Assembly (NCBI GenBank): GCA_028875085.1
Contig: JAPPFU010000130.1
Coordinates: 1-12,311 of the forward strand
DNA: 12,311 nucleotides
Origin: Chloroflexota bacterium
Lineage (GTDB): Bacteria; Chloroflexota; Dehalococcoidia; Lucifugimonadales; Australimonadaceae
Direction of reading: 5' to 3'
The notes under the pieces are model-generated. The model was given only the letters and a program-made list of their open reading frames with translations. It had not been told where the DNA came from and ran no database searches. The translations under genes were made by a program, and so were the position numbers. Positions 5,218 through 12,311 of the stretch are shown one piece after another (position 1 is the stretch's first letter; each line of letters opens with the position of its first letter).

Positions 5218-7749
5218 ATGGCGAAGAACGGAAGCAAGACGCGGGCAAGCGGCGGCAGCGGCAAGCGGTTGGTGGTGGTGGAGTCGCCCGCAAAGGCGCG
5301 AACGATCGAGGGCTACCTGGGGCGCGGCTACACGGTGAAAGCATCGATGGGCCACGTCCGCGACTTGCCGTCCTACCGGCTCGCAGTGAACACGGAGCGG
5401 GACTTCGCGCCCTCCTACGAGGTGCTGGAGGACAAACGCAAGGTGATCGCCGACCTGAAGGCGGCGGGCGCGCAGGCGGAGACCATCTACCTCGCCACCG
5501 ACCCTGACCGCGAGGGCGAGGCCATCGCGTGGCACGTCGTGCACGCCGCGGGGTGGAAGGGCAAGCCCATCCGCCGCGTCGTCTTCCACTCCATCACGCA
5601 AGACGCGGTCAAGGAGGCTTTTCGCAACGAGCGCGGCATCGACATGGAGTTGGTGAACGCCCAGCAGGCGCGGCGCATCGAAGACCGCCTCGTAGGCTAC
5701 AAACTGAGCCCGCTGCTCAAACCCCTGCTGGGCCAGGAACTCGACCGCCTCGACCTCGACTCGTCGCCGCACCTCACCGCCGGGCGCGTGCAGTCGGTGG
5801 CGCTGCGGTTGGTCGTGGAGCGCGACGCGGAGATCGACGCCTTCGTGCCCGTCGAATACTGGTCGATCGACGCGGCGCTGCGCACGGAGCCCGGCGCGCG
5901 CTTCTCCGCTCGCTTACAGCGCCCCGCCGGGCAGAAAGAGAAGGTGGAGTTGCCCAACGAGGGAGCGGCGCAGGCCGTACTCGCCGACCTGAACGGCGCG
6001 TCGTGGAGCGTGGCCTCCGTCGTGCGCCGCGAAGTAAAGGAGCGCCCCTACCCGCCCTTCATCACCAGCACGCTTCAGCAGCAAGCGGCCTCGAAACTGC
6101 ACTTCACGGCGGTCAAGACGATGGCCGTCGCGCAGCAGCTCTACGAGGGCATCGCCCTGGGCGCGGAGGGCCCCGTCGGACTCATCACCTACATGCGGAC
6201 CGACTCGCCGCAGGTGTCCGCGCAGGCAGTGGACGAGACCCGCCGCTACGTCGAGGAGCGCTGGGGCAAGGAATACCTGCCCCCCTCGCCACGCCGCTAC
6301 CGCGCGCGCTCGAAGGTCGCACAGGAGGCGCACGAAGCGATCCGCCCCACCTCAGTGGAGCGCACGCCCGACGCAATGCGCCGACATCTCACCGCCGACC
6401 AGGCGAAGTTGTACGAACTCATCTGGACGCGGATGGTGGCGAGCCAGATGGCCGACGCCCTCATCGACCGCACGGAGGCGACGGCAGAGGCGCGCCCGCC
6501 CGCCGACGGCGCGCCCGGCTACCACTTCCGCGCCGTCGGTTCCGTAACTCGCTTCCTCGGCTTCCAGGTTCTCTACAAGGAGGAGCGGAGCGAGGCGAGC
6601 GAGGGGGAGCAGAGCGACAAGGACGAGGCGCCGCGGCAAGCGCTGCCTCCTTTGGAGCAGGGGCAGCCGCTTAACTGCGACGGCCTGACACCGGAGCAGC
6701 ACTTCACGCAGCCGCCGCGCCGCTACTCCGAGGCAAGCCTCGTGCGCGCGTTGGAGGAGCGCGGCATCGGGCGCCCAAGCACCTACGCCGCCACCATCAA
6801 GACCATCATCGACAGGAAGTACGTTACGCGCGAGCGCCGCGTGCTCCAGTCCACCCCGCTGGGCAAACTGGTCTGCGGGCGGCTCATCGCGCACTTCCCC
6901 GACATCATGGACGTGCGTTTCACCGGGCGGATGGAGGGTCAACTGGACGAGGTAGCCAACGGCAAGCAGGAGTGGGTGGCGCTGCTGCGCGACTTCTATG
7001 ACCCGTTCAGCCAGGCCCTCGCCAAGGCGCAGGAATCCATCGCCAAAGCAGCAGTGGGCGCGGCGGAGGCTATCGCCGCCGCACCGTGCGACAAGTGCGG
7101 CAAGCCCATGCAGGTCAAGGTCGGCAGGCGCGGCGCGTTCCTCTCCTGCACCGGCTACCCCAAGTGCAGGAACTCCAGGGACTTGGCTGGGGACAAGGCG
7201 GAAGAAGACGACCCTACCGACGAGATGTGCGAGAAATGCGGCAAGCCGATGGTCGTCAGGAGCGGGCGCTACGGCCGCTTCCTCGCGTGCACCGGCTACC
7301 CCAAGTGCAAGAACAGCCGCGACCTCGCGGGCGGCAAAGACAGCGACGAAGAGCAGGAGCCGGAGGAGCCGGTCAACGAGACGTGCGAGAAGTGCGGCAA
7401 GCCGATGGCCGTCAGGCGCGGGCGCAACGGGCGCTTCCTCGCCTGCACCGGCTATCCCAAGTGCAAGAACACACGCGACCTTGCGTCTCAGAGCGCCGTA
7501 CCCTGCCCCAAAGGGTGCGGCGGCGCCCTCCGCCAGCGCAGGAGCCGCCGGGGCGTCTTCTGGGGCTGCTCCAACTACCCAAACTGCGACTTTACCGTGA
7601 ACCGCCAACCCCTCGAGACGCCGTGCCCCGAGTGCAACGGCCTGCTGACCGCGGATGGGCAGGACAGCGCACGCTGCACGAACTGCGCCTACCGCGCTCC
7701 CATAAGCGAAGTCGAGAGGGCGCAAGCGGAGGCTGTCGGCGCCGGGTAG
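5218..7749 (+). CDS. topA: DNA topoisomerase I (type IA) with C-terminal zinc fingers
   Basis: Topoisomerase I relaxes negative supercoils by cutting and passing one strand. The 843-residue protein starts with a Toprim domain: catalytic E22 in VVVESPAK, and the metal-binding acidic set D95, D97, E99 in DPDREGE. The nucleophile is Y325 in ITYMRTDS. The core ends near residue 610. It is followed by three very similar C4 zinc fingers beginning at C624, C671 and C723, each with CxxC, a CTGYPKC hairpin and an RDLA tail. A more divergent fourth finger (from C763) and a small CPEC/CTNC ribbon (C803, C806, C820, C823) follow. These fingers bind single-stranded DNA in related enzymes. Residues about 455-472 form a charged low-complexity insert (EERSEASEGE). 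A purine-rich site (GGGGAG, 5198-5203) is 14 bases from the ATG, which is far; coupling to dprA, five bases upstream, is likely. Confidence 0.97.
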   Translation: MAKNGSKTRASGGSGKRLVVVESPAKARTIEGYLGRGYTVKASMGHVRDLPSYRLAVNTERDFAPSYEVLEDKRKVIADLKAAGAQAETIYLATDPDREGEAIAWHVVHAAGWKGKPIRRVVFHSITQDAVKEAFRNERGIDMELVNAQQARRIEDRLVGYKLSPLLKPLLGQELDRLDLDSSPHLTAGRVQSVALRLVVERDAEIDAFVPVEYWSIDAALRTEPGARFSARLQRPAGQKEKVELPNEGAAQAVLADLNGASWSVASVVRREVKERPYPPFITSTLQQQAASKLHFTAVKTMAVAQQLYEGIALGAEGPVGLITYMRTDSPQVSAQAVDETRRYVEERWGKEYLPPSPRRYRARSKVAQEAHEAIRPTSVERTPDAMRRHLTADQAKLYELIWTRMVASQMADALIDRTEATAEARPPADGAPGYHFRAVGSVTRFLGFQVLYKEERSEASEGEQSDKDEAPRQALPPLEQGQPLNCDGLTPEQHFTQPPRRYSEASLVRALEERGIGRPSTYAATIKTIIDRKYVTRERRVLQSTPLGKLVCGRLIAHFPDIMDVRFTGRMEGQLDEVANGKQEWVALLRDFYDPFSQALAKAQESIAKAAVGAAEAIAAAPCDKCGKPMQVKVGRRGAFLSCTGYPKCRNSRDLAGDKAEEDDPTDEMCEKCGKPMVVRSGRYGRFLACTGYPKCKNSRDLAGGKDSDEEQEPEEPVNETCEKCGKPMAVRRGRNGRFLACTGYPKCKNTRDLASQSAVPCPKGCGGALRQRRSRRGVFWGCSNYPNCDFTVNRQPLETPCPECNGLLTADGQDSARCTNCAYRAPISEVERAQAEAVGAG

Positions 7750-7759
7750 CGCGCAATCT

Positions 7760-8809
7760 ATGACCTCCTATCCGTTGCTCATGGCCTACGAGCGCCACCT
7801 CCGGGCGGCGCGAGCCCTGTCGCCCGCAACGGTGCGCAACTACGTTGTCGATGTCGGCCCGTTCGTGGAGTACCTGGAGGGCCAGGGACTCGAGTTGGGC
7901 AACAAGGCGGAGGGGCTGCGTCGGTTCGTGGAGCGCAACGGCGCGAGCCGCGCGGCGCGGGAGTACCGCGCCCTGGTGCGCGACTACGTGGCGTGGCTGG
8001 GCGCTGAGCCGCGCCATGGGGGAAAGGGCATCGCCCCGCGCAGCATCGCGCGGACGCTGGCCGCGCTGCGCGCGTTTGTGCGCTGGCTCATCGACGATGG
8101 CAAGCTGCCTGACGCGCCGCTGTGGGCGCCTCGCTCCGGCATGCTGCGGCGGTTCGCGCCCAAGATTCCGCGCACGCTCCCGGCCACCGTCTCCGTCCGC
8201 GAGGCGGCGGAGTTGGTGGAGGCGCCCCGCGCGCGAATCGAGCCGCGCCACAACGCGGAGGACGGCGGCGAGCGCAGGCTGGCGCTAGCGCTCCGCGACG
8301 CGGCGATTATGGAGTTGCTGTACGGCGCAGGACTGCGCGTCAGCGAGGTGGTCGGCCTAGACGTAGGCGACGTTGCGCCGGTCAAGCGGTCGGTGCGCGT
8401 GCTGGGCAAGGGCGCCAAGGAGCGCCAAGCGCCGCTGGGCAGACCCGCCGCCGCCGCCGTGAAGTTCTACGCGCAGCACGGGCGCGTCGCACTCGCGCGC
8501 GCCGGCGCGGACGGCAGCGCACTCTTCCTGAACGCGAGCGGCGGACGCCTATCGCAGCGCAGCGTGCAGAGCATGGTGCGCTCCTACGCGGCGCGCGCGG
8601 GGCTGGACAAGCGCATCCATCCGCATGTCCTGCGCCACACCTACGCGACGCACTTACTGGACGGCGGCGCCGACCTGCGCATCGTCCAGGAGCTGCTCGG
8701 CCACTCAACGCCGGTGGCGACCCAGGTGTACACTCACGTAAGCCGAGGCGAGGCGAGGCGGGTCTACATGAACGCCCACCCCCTGGCCCGCAACTCCCCC
8801 TCCGGCTAG
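7760..8809 (+). CDS. xerC: Tyrosine recombinase of the XerC/XerD type
   Basis: Xer recombinases resolve chromosome dimers at dif sites near the terminus. This 349-residue protein has an N-terminal SAM-like core-binding domain (about 5-115) and a C-terminal catalytic domain. All six catalytic residues are visible: R193 in AGLRVSEV, K217 in LGKGAKER, H289 and R292 in HVLRH, H315 in LLGHS, and nucleophile Y324 in VYTHV. It is somewhat longer than the roughly 300 residues of typical Xer proteins; part of the extra length is a charged linker at about 153-175 (ARIEPRHNAEDGGERR). The gene follows topA by 10 bases, which parallels topA-codV(xerC) in Bacillus and argues for a housekeeping role rather than a phage or plasmid integrase. 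No clear ribosome site is seen, so coupling to topA is likely. Whether it is the XerC or XerD partner, or a single self-sufficient Xer, cannot be told here. Confidence 0.92.
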   Translation: MTSYPLLMAYERHLRAARALSPATVRNYVVDVGPFVEYLEGQGLELGNKAEGLRRFVERNGASRAAREYRALVRDYVAWLGAEPRHGGKGIAPRSIARTLAALRAFVRWLIDDGKLPDAPLWAPRSGMLRRFAPKIPRTLPATVSVREAAELVEAPRARIEPRHNAEDGGERRLALALRDAAIMELLYGAGLRVSEVVGLDVGDVAPVKRSVRVLGKGAKERQAPLGRPAAAAVKFYAQHGRVALARAGADGSALFLNASGGRLSQRSVQSMVRSYAARAGLDKRIHPHVLRHTYATHLLDGGADLRIVQELLGHSTPVATQVYTHVSRGEARRVYMNAHPLARNSPSG

Positions 8810-8821
8810 CGCGGAGCCGCT

Positions 8822-9268
8822 ATGAGCGTCCTGGTAATCAACGGGCCTAATCTGAATACGCTGGGGCAGCGCGAGCCCGACATCTACGGTAGCGACACGC
8901 TCGCGGACGTGGAGGCGCGGATGCGTCAGTACGGCGACGCGGTGGGCCTGGTGCTGGACTTTTTCCAATCCAACCACGAGGGCGCCCTTATCGACTGCCT
9001 CCAGTCGAAAGCGCCCGAATCGCAAGGCGTCATCATCAACCCGGGCGCGCTGGCGCACACCAGCATCGCCTTGCGCGACGCGGTCGCCGCCCTCTCCGTT
9101 CCGGTGGTCGAGGTGCACATCTCCAACATTCACGCGAGAGAGAGATTCCGCCAGCGCTCCTACCTGGCTAGCGTGGCGACGGGACAGATTACGGGCTTGG
9201 GCGTCCAGGGCTACGTTCTGGCAATGGACTACTTCATCGACCGCGCCAACAAAGGAGGCAGCGCATGA
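8822..9268 (+). CDS. aroQ: Type II 3-dehydroquinate dehydratase
   Basis: This enzyme converts 3-dehydroquinate to 3-dehydroshikimate, the third step of the shikimate pathway to aromatic amino acids. At 148 residues it has the length of the type II (flavodoxin-like, dodecameric) enzyme. The N-terminal signature INGPNLNTLGQREPDIYG holds the flexible-lid arginine R17 and catalytic Y22. Further active-site residues are in SNHEG (N51, H52, E53), INPGAL (N73) and EVHISN (H99, the catalytic histidine), with R110 or R112 close to the substrate site in the family. A GGAG five bases before the ATG supports the start. It begins 12 bases after the recombinase gene and its TGA overlaps the next ATG in the sequence ATGA, so it should be co-translated with the peptidase gene. 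Confidence 0.97.
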   Translation: MSVLVINGPNLNTLGQREPDIYGSDTLADVEARMRQYGDAVGLVLDFFQSNHEGALIDCLQSKAPESQGVIINPGALAHTSIALRDAVAALSVPVVEVHISNIHARERFRQRSYLASVATGQITGLGVQGYVLAMDYFIDRANKGGSA

Positions 9269-10353
9269 GCATGCAGCCCCGCATCGACCGCCTGCGCGCC
9301 AAGATGGCCGAGGAGGGCCTGGACGCCTTCCTCATCACGTCGCCCGAGAACCGCTACTATCTGTCCGGCTTCCGCGGCTCGGCGGGGTGGCTGTGGGTAA
9401 CGCAAGACGACGCGATGCTGGCGACCGACTTCCGCTACACGGAGCAGGCGGCACTCCAAGCGCCCGACTACCGCGTCGTGCGCGTCGGCATCGGCCTCGG
9501 CTGGCTGGTGGAGGCGGCGTCCGAGTCCGGGGCGGCGCGCATCGGGTTCGAGCCGGAGGGCATGACCGTCGGCTTCTACAACGCCGTCCGGGCAGCGCTG
9601 AAGGGCAAGCGCCCCAAGCGCGAGCTTGCGCCCACCGGGTCGATGGCGGAGGAGTTGCGGGCGGTGAAGGAGCCGGTGGAGGTGCGCCTGCTCGAAGAGG
9701 CTATCCGCATCGCGGACATTGCGGTGGAGACGGCGGGGGCTGCGCTGCGGCCGGGCATCACCGAACGCGAGGTTGCGTGGGAGTTGGAGAAGGCGATGCG
9801 CGAGAACGGCGCCGACGCGCTCTCCTTCGACACCATCGTCGCCTCCGGACCCAATGGCGCCAAGCCGCACCACAAGCCCAGCGACCGCCGCATCGAGCCC
9901 GGCGACGGAGTAACGATAGACGCGGGCGCGCTCTATCAGGGCTATTGCAGCGACATCACGCGCACCTTCGTGCTGGGCAAGCCGGACGCGGAGTTCCGCA
10001 AGGTGTACGACATCGTGCTGGCCGCGCAAGAGGCGGCCGAGGAGGCCGCGCGCGCGGGTATGACGGGGCAAGAGGTGGACGGCGTCGCCCGCGCCATCAT
10101 CGAGGACGCCGGGCACGGCGCCGACTTCGGCCACAGCCTGGGGCACGGCATCGGCGTCGCCGTCCACGAGTTCCCGCGCGTCGGGCCGAGCTCCAGCCAG
10201 CAGGTAATCGAGGACGGGATGGTGTTCAGCGTGGAGCCAGGTATCTACGTAACCGGTTGGGGCGGCGTCCGCATCGAGGACCTGGTCGTCATGGAGAACG
10301 GGCGCGCGCGCGTGCTGACCGCCGCGCACAAACGCAGCGTCGTCGAGGTGTAG
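9265..10353 (+). CDS. pepP: M24-family Xaa-Pro peptidase (aminopeptidase P-like)
   Basis: The protein (362 residues) should cleave peptides next to proline, probably in the cytoplasm. An N-terminal creatinase-like domain (about 1-130; RIDRLRAKMAEEGLDAFLITSPENRYYLSGF) is followed by the pita-bread metallopeptidase domain. All five dinuclear metal ligands are present: D219 and D230, H294 in LGHGIGV, E324 in FSVEPG and E338 in VRIEDLV. The start is well supported: AAAGGAGG at 9251-9258, six bases before the ATG, is the strongest ribosome site in the window, and the ATG overlaps the aroQ stop by four bases. Neighbours aroQ and efp match the Bacillus aroQ-papA-efp order. Sequence alone cannot fully separate an aminopeptidase P from a prolidase (PepQ); length and domain layout fit the short YqhT/PapA type. 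Confidence 0.93.
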   Translation: MSMQPRIDRLRAKMAEEGLDAFLITSPENRYYLSGFRGSAGWLWVTQDDAMLATDFRYTEQAALQAPDYRVVRVGIGLGWLVEAASESGAARIGFEPEGMTVGFYNAVRAALKGKRPKRELAPTGSMAEELRAVKEPVEVRLLEEAIRIADIAVETAGAALRPGITEREVAWELEKAMRENGADALSFDTIVASGPNGAKPHHKPSDRRIEPGDGVTIDAGALYQGYCSDITRTFVLGKPDAEFRKVYDIVLAAQEAAEEAARAGMTGQEVDGVARAIIEDAGHGADFGHSLGHGIGVAVHEFPRVGPSSSQQVIEDGMVFSVEPGIYVTGWGGVRIEDLVVMENGRARVLTAAHKRSVVEV

Positions 10354-10359
10354 CAGCAT

Positions 10360-10926
10360 ATGGTTGTGAACTTCGGAGACCTCCACCGGGGCCTATCCGT
10401 CGAGATAGACGGCGCGCCATACCGCGTGGAGGAGTACAGCCAGCAGAAGATGCAGCAGCGCGCGCCGACCTACACCATCCGCTTGCGCAACATCCTCACC
10501 GGCCAACTGGTCGAGCGGAAGTTCTCCGGCTACGGCATGGAGTTGCGCAGGGCGGAAGTGGAGACGCGCGAGGCGAACTTCCTGTACGAAGACGGCGAAG
10601 CGTTCCACTTCATGGACTCGGAGACATTCGACCAGTACGAAGTGGGCGCAAGCGTAGTCGGAGGCGAAGCCAAGTTCCTGGTCGACCAGGCGGCGGTGCA
10701 GTTGATCTTCTACAAAGGCGCCCCGGTGAGCGTGGAGATGCCAACCACCGCCGACCTAGAAGTGGCCGAAACGCCCCCGGCGCATCGCGGCGACACTCAG
10801 AGCGGCGGAACCAAGCCCGCGACCACGGTGACCGGACTGGTGGTGACCGTACCGCTCTTCATCAACGCGGGCGACGTTGTCCGCGTTGACACGCGCACCG
10901 GCGCCTACGTAACACGGGTGACCTAG
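10360..10926 (+). CDS. efp: Translation elongation factor P
   Basis: EF-P binds the ribosome between the P and E sites and rescues stalling at consecutive prolines. The 188-residue protein covers the three beta-barrel domains of the family: an N-terminal KOW-like domain (1-65), a central OB domain (about 66-125; NFLYEDGEAFHFMDSETFDQYEV) and a C-terminal OB domain (130-188) with the signature GDTQSGGTKPAT and the ending VDTRTGAYVTRV. The start has GAGGTG at 10345-10350, overlapping the end of the peptidase gene, nine bases before the ATG. The tip loop of domain I reads YSQQKMQQRAP (26-36). By eye alignment to the E. coli protein, the position of the usual modified lysine is Q33, next to R34. 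The PGKG loop is absent, so the lysine modification of E. coli is not expected. The family call is very secure; only the modification state is open. Confidence 0.97.
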   Translation: MVVNFGDLHRGLSVEIDGAPYRVEEYSQQKMQQRAPTYTIRLRNILTGQLVERKFSGYGMELRRAEVETREANFLYEDGEAFHFMDSETFDQYEVGASVVGGEAKFLVDQAAVQLIFYKGAPVSVEMPTTADLEVAETPPAHRGDTQSGGTKPATTVTGLVVTVPLFINAGDVVRVDTRTGAYVTRVT

Positions 10927-10929
10927 CCC

Positions 10930-10951
10930 GAGCGGCGCGGGCGCCCCGCTC
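10930..10951 (+). other. GC-rich inverted repeat between efp and xseA
   Basis: GAGCGG (10930-10935) is complementary to CCGCTC (10946-10951) around a 10-base GC-rich loop. There is no T-run after it, so it is not a standard intrinsic terminator. It may attenuate or mark the end of the efp message, or have no role; xseA starts 23 bases later without a clear ribosome site. Confidence 0.3.
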
Positions 10952-10973
10952 CGCTCACCGCGCAGCCGCCGCC

Positions 10974-12266
10974 ATGTCCACCTCTTCCCCCGTCTACACC
11001 GTCCGCGAGTTGGTGGACTACCTGAGCGAACGCATCGCGGGCGACCCGCAATTGCGCGACCTGTGGCTGACCGGCGAGCTGTCCGACCTGAGCCGCCCCG
11101 CCTCCGGCCACGCCTACTTCACGCTGCGCGATGGCGACGGCAACTCCTCCTTCCGCTGCGTGCTGTTTGCCAACCGCAGCGCGCGGGGCGCCGAGCACCT
11201 GGCCGCCGGCGCGAAGGTGAACGCCCACGGACGCGTAGGCGTGTACGCCGCCCGAGGCGAGATCCAACTCTACGTCGACGCGGTGATGCCCGCCGGCTTG
11301 GGCGCGGAGGCGATGGCCCTCGAACTCCTGCGGATGAAGCTGGAGGAAGAGGGTCTGTTCGACCCCACGCGCAAGCGCGGCCTGCCGCCTTTCCCAAAGC
11401 GCGTCGGTCTCGTCACTTCTCCTTCCGGCGCGGCCTACCACGACGTTGTGCAAACGCTCGCCAGGCGCTATCCCTTGGCGGAGGTGGTGTTCGCGCCCGC
11501 GTCGGTGCAGGGCGACGCCGCGCCGGGAGAGATCGTCCGCGCCATCGCGGCGCTGAACGCAGCGGGCGACGTGGACGTGATGATCGTGGGGCGCGGCGGC
11601 GGCGCAGCGGAAGACCTCGCCGCCTTCAATACGGAAATCGTGGCGCGCGCCATCTTCGGCAGCGCCGTGCCCGTCGTGAGCGCCGTCGGCCACGAGACGG
11701 ACACCACCATCGCCGACTTCGTGGCGGACGTGCGCGCGTTGACGCCGACGGACGCGGCAGTGCGCGCGGCGCCCGACGCGCGCGAACTCGCCGCCATCGC
11801 CGACGGCCTCGCTAACCGCGCGGGCGCCGCGCTGCGCCAAGCCCTCGCCGACCAAGCGAACCGGCTGGAGCAGATCGAGGCGCGGCTGGAGCGCCGCAAG
11901 CCGGACATAAACGGCATGCGCCAGCGGGTGGACGAGGCGCTGGCGCTGGCGCGGCGCGCGTTGGATGCGCTGGTCAAGCAGCGCCAAGGCGCGCTGGCCG
12001 AGGCGCGCGCCGCGCTTGCGGCGCTCGACCCGGCGGGCGTTCTCAGACGCGGCTACGCCGCGCTCTCAGTGCCCGCGAGCGGCGCGCCCGTCGCCTCCGT
12101 CAGCGGCGTATCGCCTGGCGACGTCGTCCGCGCTACACTGCGCGACGGCTCCTTCGACGCGCAGGCGTTGCCGGACGAATCGGCGTCGAAGGCCGCGAAG
12201 CGCCCACCGAGCAAAGGCAGAACAGCGAGGAACGATGGCGGGCAACCCCAACGAACCCTCTTTTGA
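10974..12266 (+). CDS. xseA: Exodeoxyribonuclease VII large subunit
   Basis: XseA is the catalytic subunit of exonuclease VII, which with XseB degrades single-stranded DNA from either end. The 430-residue protein begins with the OB-fold domain (about 6-105; YTVRELVDYLSERI, LWLTGELSDLSRPASGHAYFTLRD). The Exonuc_VII_L catalytic domain follows, with FPKRVGLVTSPSGAAYHD, the loop VGRGGG (G206-G210) with EDLAAFN, and the metal-site region VGHETDTTIADFVADVRALTPTDAA (H240, D243). A coiled-coil helical region (about 270-365) and a C-terminal segment (LRRGYAALSV) complete the family layout. The tail (about 400-430) is basic and low in complexity, and its last codons overlap the start of xseB. No ribosome site is visible before the ATG and the gap to efp is 47 bases, so initiation may be unusual. 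Confidence 0.96.
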   Translation: MSTSSPVYTVRELVDYLSERIAGDPQLRDLWLTGELSDLSRPASGHAYFTLRDGDGNSSFRCVLFANRSARGAEHLAAGAKVNAHGRVGVYAARGEIQLYVDAVMPAGLGAEAMALELLRMKLEEEGLFDPTRKRGLPPFPKRVGLVTSPSGAAYHDVVQTLARRYPLAEVVFAPASVQGDAAPGEIVRAIAALNAAGDVDVMIVGRGGGAAEDLAAFNTEIVARAIFGSAVPVVSAVGHETDTTIADFVADVRALTPTDAAVRAAPDARELAAIADGLANRAGAALRQALADQANRLEQIEARLERRKPDINGMRQRVDEALALARRALDALVKQRQGALAEARAALAALDPAGVLRRGYAALSVPASGAPVASVSGVSPGDVVRATLRDGSFDAQALPDESASKAAKRPPSKGRTARNDGGQPQRTLF

Positions 12267-12311
12267 GGCGGCGTTCACCCAGTTGCAGGAGACGGTGGAG
12301 CGCCTCGAAGC
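12235..12311 (+). CDS. xseB: Exodeoxyribonuclease VII small subunit, 5' end only
   Basis: Translation from the ATG at 12235 gives MAGNPNEPSFEAAFTQLQETVERLEA before the window ends. The pattern SFEAAFTQLQETVERLE is the conserved start of XseB, the small helical subunit that binds the XseA coiled coil. A GAGG at 12227-12230 lies four bases before the ATG. The gene starts 32 bases inside xseA in another frame, so the two subunits should be translationally coupled. Only about 25 codons are visible. Confidence 0.9.
   Translation, partial: MAGNPNEPSFEAAFTQLQETVERLE

Noticed and set aside
7760..8809. Recombinase as the integrase of a genomic island at the tRNA-Ser genes
   Set aside because: It sits in a conserved housekeeping cluster next to topA, several kb from the tRNAs, with no cargo genes and no repeat of the tRNA 3' end seen in the window.

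Overview
The window looks like a piece of a GC-rich bacterial chromosome carrying ordinary housekeeping genes, with one insertion sequence at its left edge. The gene order, the long ERAP-type M1 aminopeptidase and the style of the proteins suggest Chloroflexota, possibly Dehalococcoidia. That assignment is inference from recall, not from a database search.

Left edge (1 to about 870): the 5' part of an IS1595-family (ISXO2-like) transposase on the minus strand, cut by the window start, with a well-formed sigma70-type promoter (TTGACA, 17-nt spacer, TAAGAT). Between this element and the next gene (about 870-1046) there is no convincing gene, but 902-996 holds nested inverted repeats. Positions 1047-3629 encode an M1 zinc aminopeptidase with all catalytic motifs intact. 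Two serine tRNA genes follow (anticodons CGA and GGA); the first encodes its CCA tail and the second does not.

From about 4031 to the right edge eight genes are packed on the plus strand: dprA, topA, a XerC/D-type recombinase, aroQ, an M24 Xaa-Pro peptidase, efp, xseA and the start of xseB. Gaps are 5-12 nt up to efp, then 47 nt before xseA. There is a 4-nt overlap at aroQ/M24 peptidase and a 32-nt overlap at xseA/xseB. This joins two clusters known separately from Firmicutes: smf(dprA)-topA-codV(xerC), and aroQ-papA-efp with xseA-xseB nearby. The shared themes are DNA uptake, topology and chromosome maintenance (DprA, TopA, Xer, exonuclease VII), plus shikimate synthesis (AroQ) and proline-related translation and peptide turnover (EF-P, Xaa-Pro peptidase).

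I found no CRISPR array, defence island, prophage or clearly new multi-gene system. The points most worth a second look are the nested inverted repeats upstream of the aminopeptidase, the EF-P tip loop that lacks the usual modified lysine, and the near-identical tandem zinc-finger units in topA.
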